From a virus, in the IMG/VR virus record IMGVR_UViG_3300025147_000409, positions 1 through 24,616 of that record: a stretch of 24,616 nucleotides of DNA; one strand, written 5' to 3'. Under the pieces are notes generated by a model. That model did not search any database and was not told where the DNA came from. It saw only the letters and a list, made by a program, of their open reading frames with translations. Every line of letters begins with the position of its first letter. The first letter of the stretch is position 1. Below are positions 23,697-24,616 of the stretch, one piece after another. A program made the translations under genes and the position numbers.

Positions 23697-23731
23697 GTCC
23701 TTTTGGCCCAAAAGACGTACAAATATTTTTG
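23696..23731 (+). promoter_or_regulatory. Phage promoter-like site 4
   Basis: TGTCCTTT (23696-23703), exactly 20 bases, then TATTTTTG (23724-23731), a perfect TAnnTTTG. The ATG follows at 23745. This is the best match of the four sites. Confidence 0.7.
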
Positions 23732-23744
23732 AAATAAAAACGAA

Positions 23745-24077
23745 ATGGAATCAATTACCGGCCTCCTCACTCCCATTGTTACGGCTCTTGCAGCATGGTT
23801 TTTCGCACGCCGGAAAAACAATGCTGATGCTAAAACCTCAGAACTGGACAATGTTGAAAAAGCCATCTCAATCTGGAGAAAGCTTAGTGAGGACATGGAT
23901 TTACGATTTAAGGCAGAGATAGAAGACTTAAGAAAAGAAAACTGTAATTTGCAGAATCAGATCACACAGGTAATGAAGGAGAATGAGAGTTTAAAATCAC
24001 AAATGAATATTCTTGAGACTGAAAACAAGAAACTCATCAGCCAGTTGAAAATTTTCAATAAAAATAATCCGCAGTAG
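23745..24077 (+). CDS. Membrane-anchored coiled-coil protein, possible lysis protein
   Basis: The 110-residue product has one N-terminal hydrophobic segment (about 5-20, TGLLTPIVTALAAWFF) followed by basic residues (ARRKNN). An almost uninterrupted coiled coil follows (about 30-108, with heptad-like Leu/Ile/Asn spacing: LRKENCNLQNQITQVMKENE). The charge pattern would place the N-terminus outside or across and the coil in the cytoplasm. Similar proteins occur near lysis genes of Bacteroidota phages; a holin-associated or regulatory role is possible. No endolysin is next to it. It has its own promoter-like site. Confidence 0.7.
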   Translation: MESITGLLTPIVTALAAWFFARRKNNADAKTSELDNVEKAISIWRKLSEDMDLRFKAEIEDLRKENCNLQNQITQVMKENESLKSQMNILETENKKLISQLKIFNKNNPQ

Positions 24078-24089
24078 AAGGTCTTTTGT

Positions 24090-24160
24090 TGTGTATAGAT
24101 TTTCGGATTTTCTATACACATCCAAGTCCATAGGTATAGATTTTTAAATATTCTGTACAA
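24090..24160. repeat. Two tandem inverted repeats near the prophage end
   Basis: TGTGTATAGA (24090-24099) and TCTATACACA (24111-24120) are perfect arms. A weaker version, GTATAGA...TTCTGTAC, follows at about 24132-24155. No T run follows, so these are more likely protein-binding sites, perhaps for an integrase or excision factor, than terminators. Confidence 0.5.
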
Positions 24161-24511
24161 ACACTTTAAAATGGAGCCACTGAAAGCTTTTTTAATCATT
24201 CCCTGGCTTTTAGTCATTTTTTAAAGTTTTATCAAGGAACAAAAAATCACTTGAATAAATCAAAGATTTTTTTTACTTTTGAATTATAATTGTGTTCAAA
24301 AATAATTTTTCAAACATAATGATGGCCTTTTTTTGACCATAAATCAAGGCTTTTTTGAATAAATTTAGAGTGAATTGACTGGAAATTATACTACTCCAGT
24401 TTCACAAAAATCAATAATAAAAAAATGCGTTTCAAAAATGTTTTACGAATAATTACTTCATTATCTGTATATTATTGATTAACAATAATATATATTCCGT
24501 TTAATTTTTCA
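24161..24511. other. Gene-free AT-rich prophage end
   Basis: No open frame I can support. AAAAAATC (24241-24248) and GATTTTTT (24265-24272) could form a weak hairpin with a T run. The composition is typical of the region around a phage attachment site. Confidence 0.5.
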
Positions 24512-24553
24512 TTCGTAATGAGCAGGTCGAGGGTTCGAGTCCCTTTAGTGGCT
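24512..24553 (+). other. 3' half of a tRNA-Thr(CGT): probable prophage attachment site
   Basis: From 24512 the sequence is TTCGTAA (anticodon loop, anticodon CGT), TGAGC (3' anticodon stem), AGGTC (variable loop), GAGGG-TTCGAGT-CCCTT (T arm, fully paired), TAGTGGC (3' acceptor strand) and T73, without an encoded CCA. No D arm or matching 5' acceptor strand (GCCACTA) lies upstream, where the sequence is AT-rich phage DNA. Many integrases recombine in the anticodon loop, leaving the displaced 3' half at the far end, as here. The native tRNA terminator seems to follow. Confidence 0.85.
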
Positions 24554-24581
24554 CTCTATAAAATACTGATTATCAGATAGC

Positions 24582-24615
24582 AAAAAAGCCTTTCGCAAAA
24601 GCGGGAGGCTTTTTT
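24582..24615 (+). terminator. Strong intrinsic terminator (host tRNA-Thr terminator)
   Basis: Bases 24582-24596 pair over 15 bases with 24601-24615, including two G-T pairs, around an AAAA loop. The stem ends in AAAAAA/TTTTTT, so it can act in both directions. It lies 29 bases after the tRNA 3' half, as expected for the original host gene. Confidence 0.9.
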
Positions 24616-24616
24616 G

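Noticed and set aside
24241-24272. AAAAAATC/GATTTTTT hairpin as a terminator
   Set aside because: The stem is almost only A-T pairs with a 16-base loop, in DNA where such matches are frequent, and no gene ends close by.

Overview
The window looks like the late-gene end of an integrated tailed phage (prophage) in a bacterium of the phylum Bacteroidota. Four things point to that host: TAnnTTTG-type promoter elements, an RpoD-like sigma factor beginning MRQL, a portal/tape-measure/fibre gene set of the kind seen in Bacteroidota phages, and AT-rich leaders with few obvious Shine-Dalgarno sites. The right end is unusually clear. At 24512-24553 there is only the 3' half of a tRNA-Thr(CGT) gene, starting in the anticodon loop and followed by a strong terminator. 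That is what an integration event into a tRNA gene leaves at the far side, so everything to its left is read as prophage. No integrase, terminase, major capsid protein or endolysin is visible; some may lie left of the window.

Layout. (1) 1-4550: head and connector genes on the + strand: a gene cut by the window edge, a probable portal protein, a DUF6712-like protein, and three small genes that are probably connector or tail-completion proteins. (2) 4551-8825: a cargo block where the major tail protein and tail-assembly chaperones would normally lie. It holds a solo RpoD-type sigma factor (+), a 0.8-kb stretch without a convincing gene, and two tandem SRAP (YedK/HMCES-like) genes on the - strand with large palindromes in their leaders. 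(3) 8826-10668: a truncated first copy of the tape-measure gene, interrupted by a Tat- or lipoprotein-signal cupin gene on the - strand. (4) 10669-15821: the intact tape-measure gene and a translationally coupled tail gene. (5) 15840-16381: a RelE/ParE-type toxin-antitoxin pair on the - strand. (6) 16547-24077: a very long mosaic tail fibre ending in an S74 self-cleaving chaperone domain, three unidentified late genes, and a membrane-anchored coiled-coil protein that may take part in lysis. (7) 24078-24616: an AT-rich gene-free end with inverted repeats, the att-like tRNA fragment and a terminator.

The most interesting signal is a shared promoter-like element, TGTCCTTT-N20-TAnnTTnG. It occurs with exactly the same spacing upstream of the truncated tape-measure copy, the intact tape-measure gene, the tail fibre and the membrane/coiled-coil gene. 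The -7 part is a normal Bacteroidota element but the upstream part is not the usual TTTG. Since the same prophage encodes its own RpoD paralogue, a private late-gene regulon is a testable idea. Other notable points are a SRAP paralogue lacking the conserved active-site histidine, a tape-measure duplication whose differences are almost all synonymous, and a hairpin-plus-CTAAC element present three times in the cargo block.
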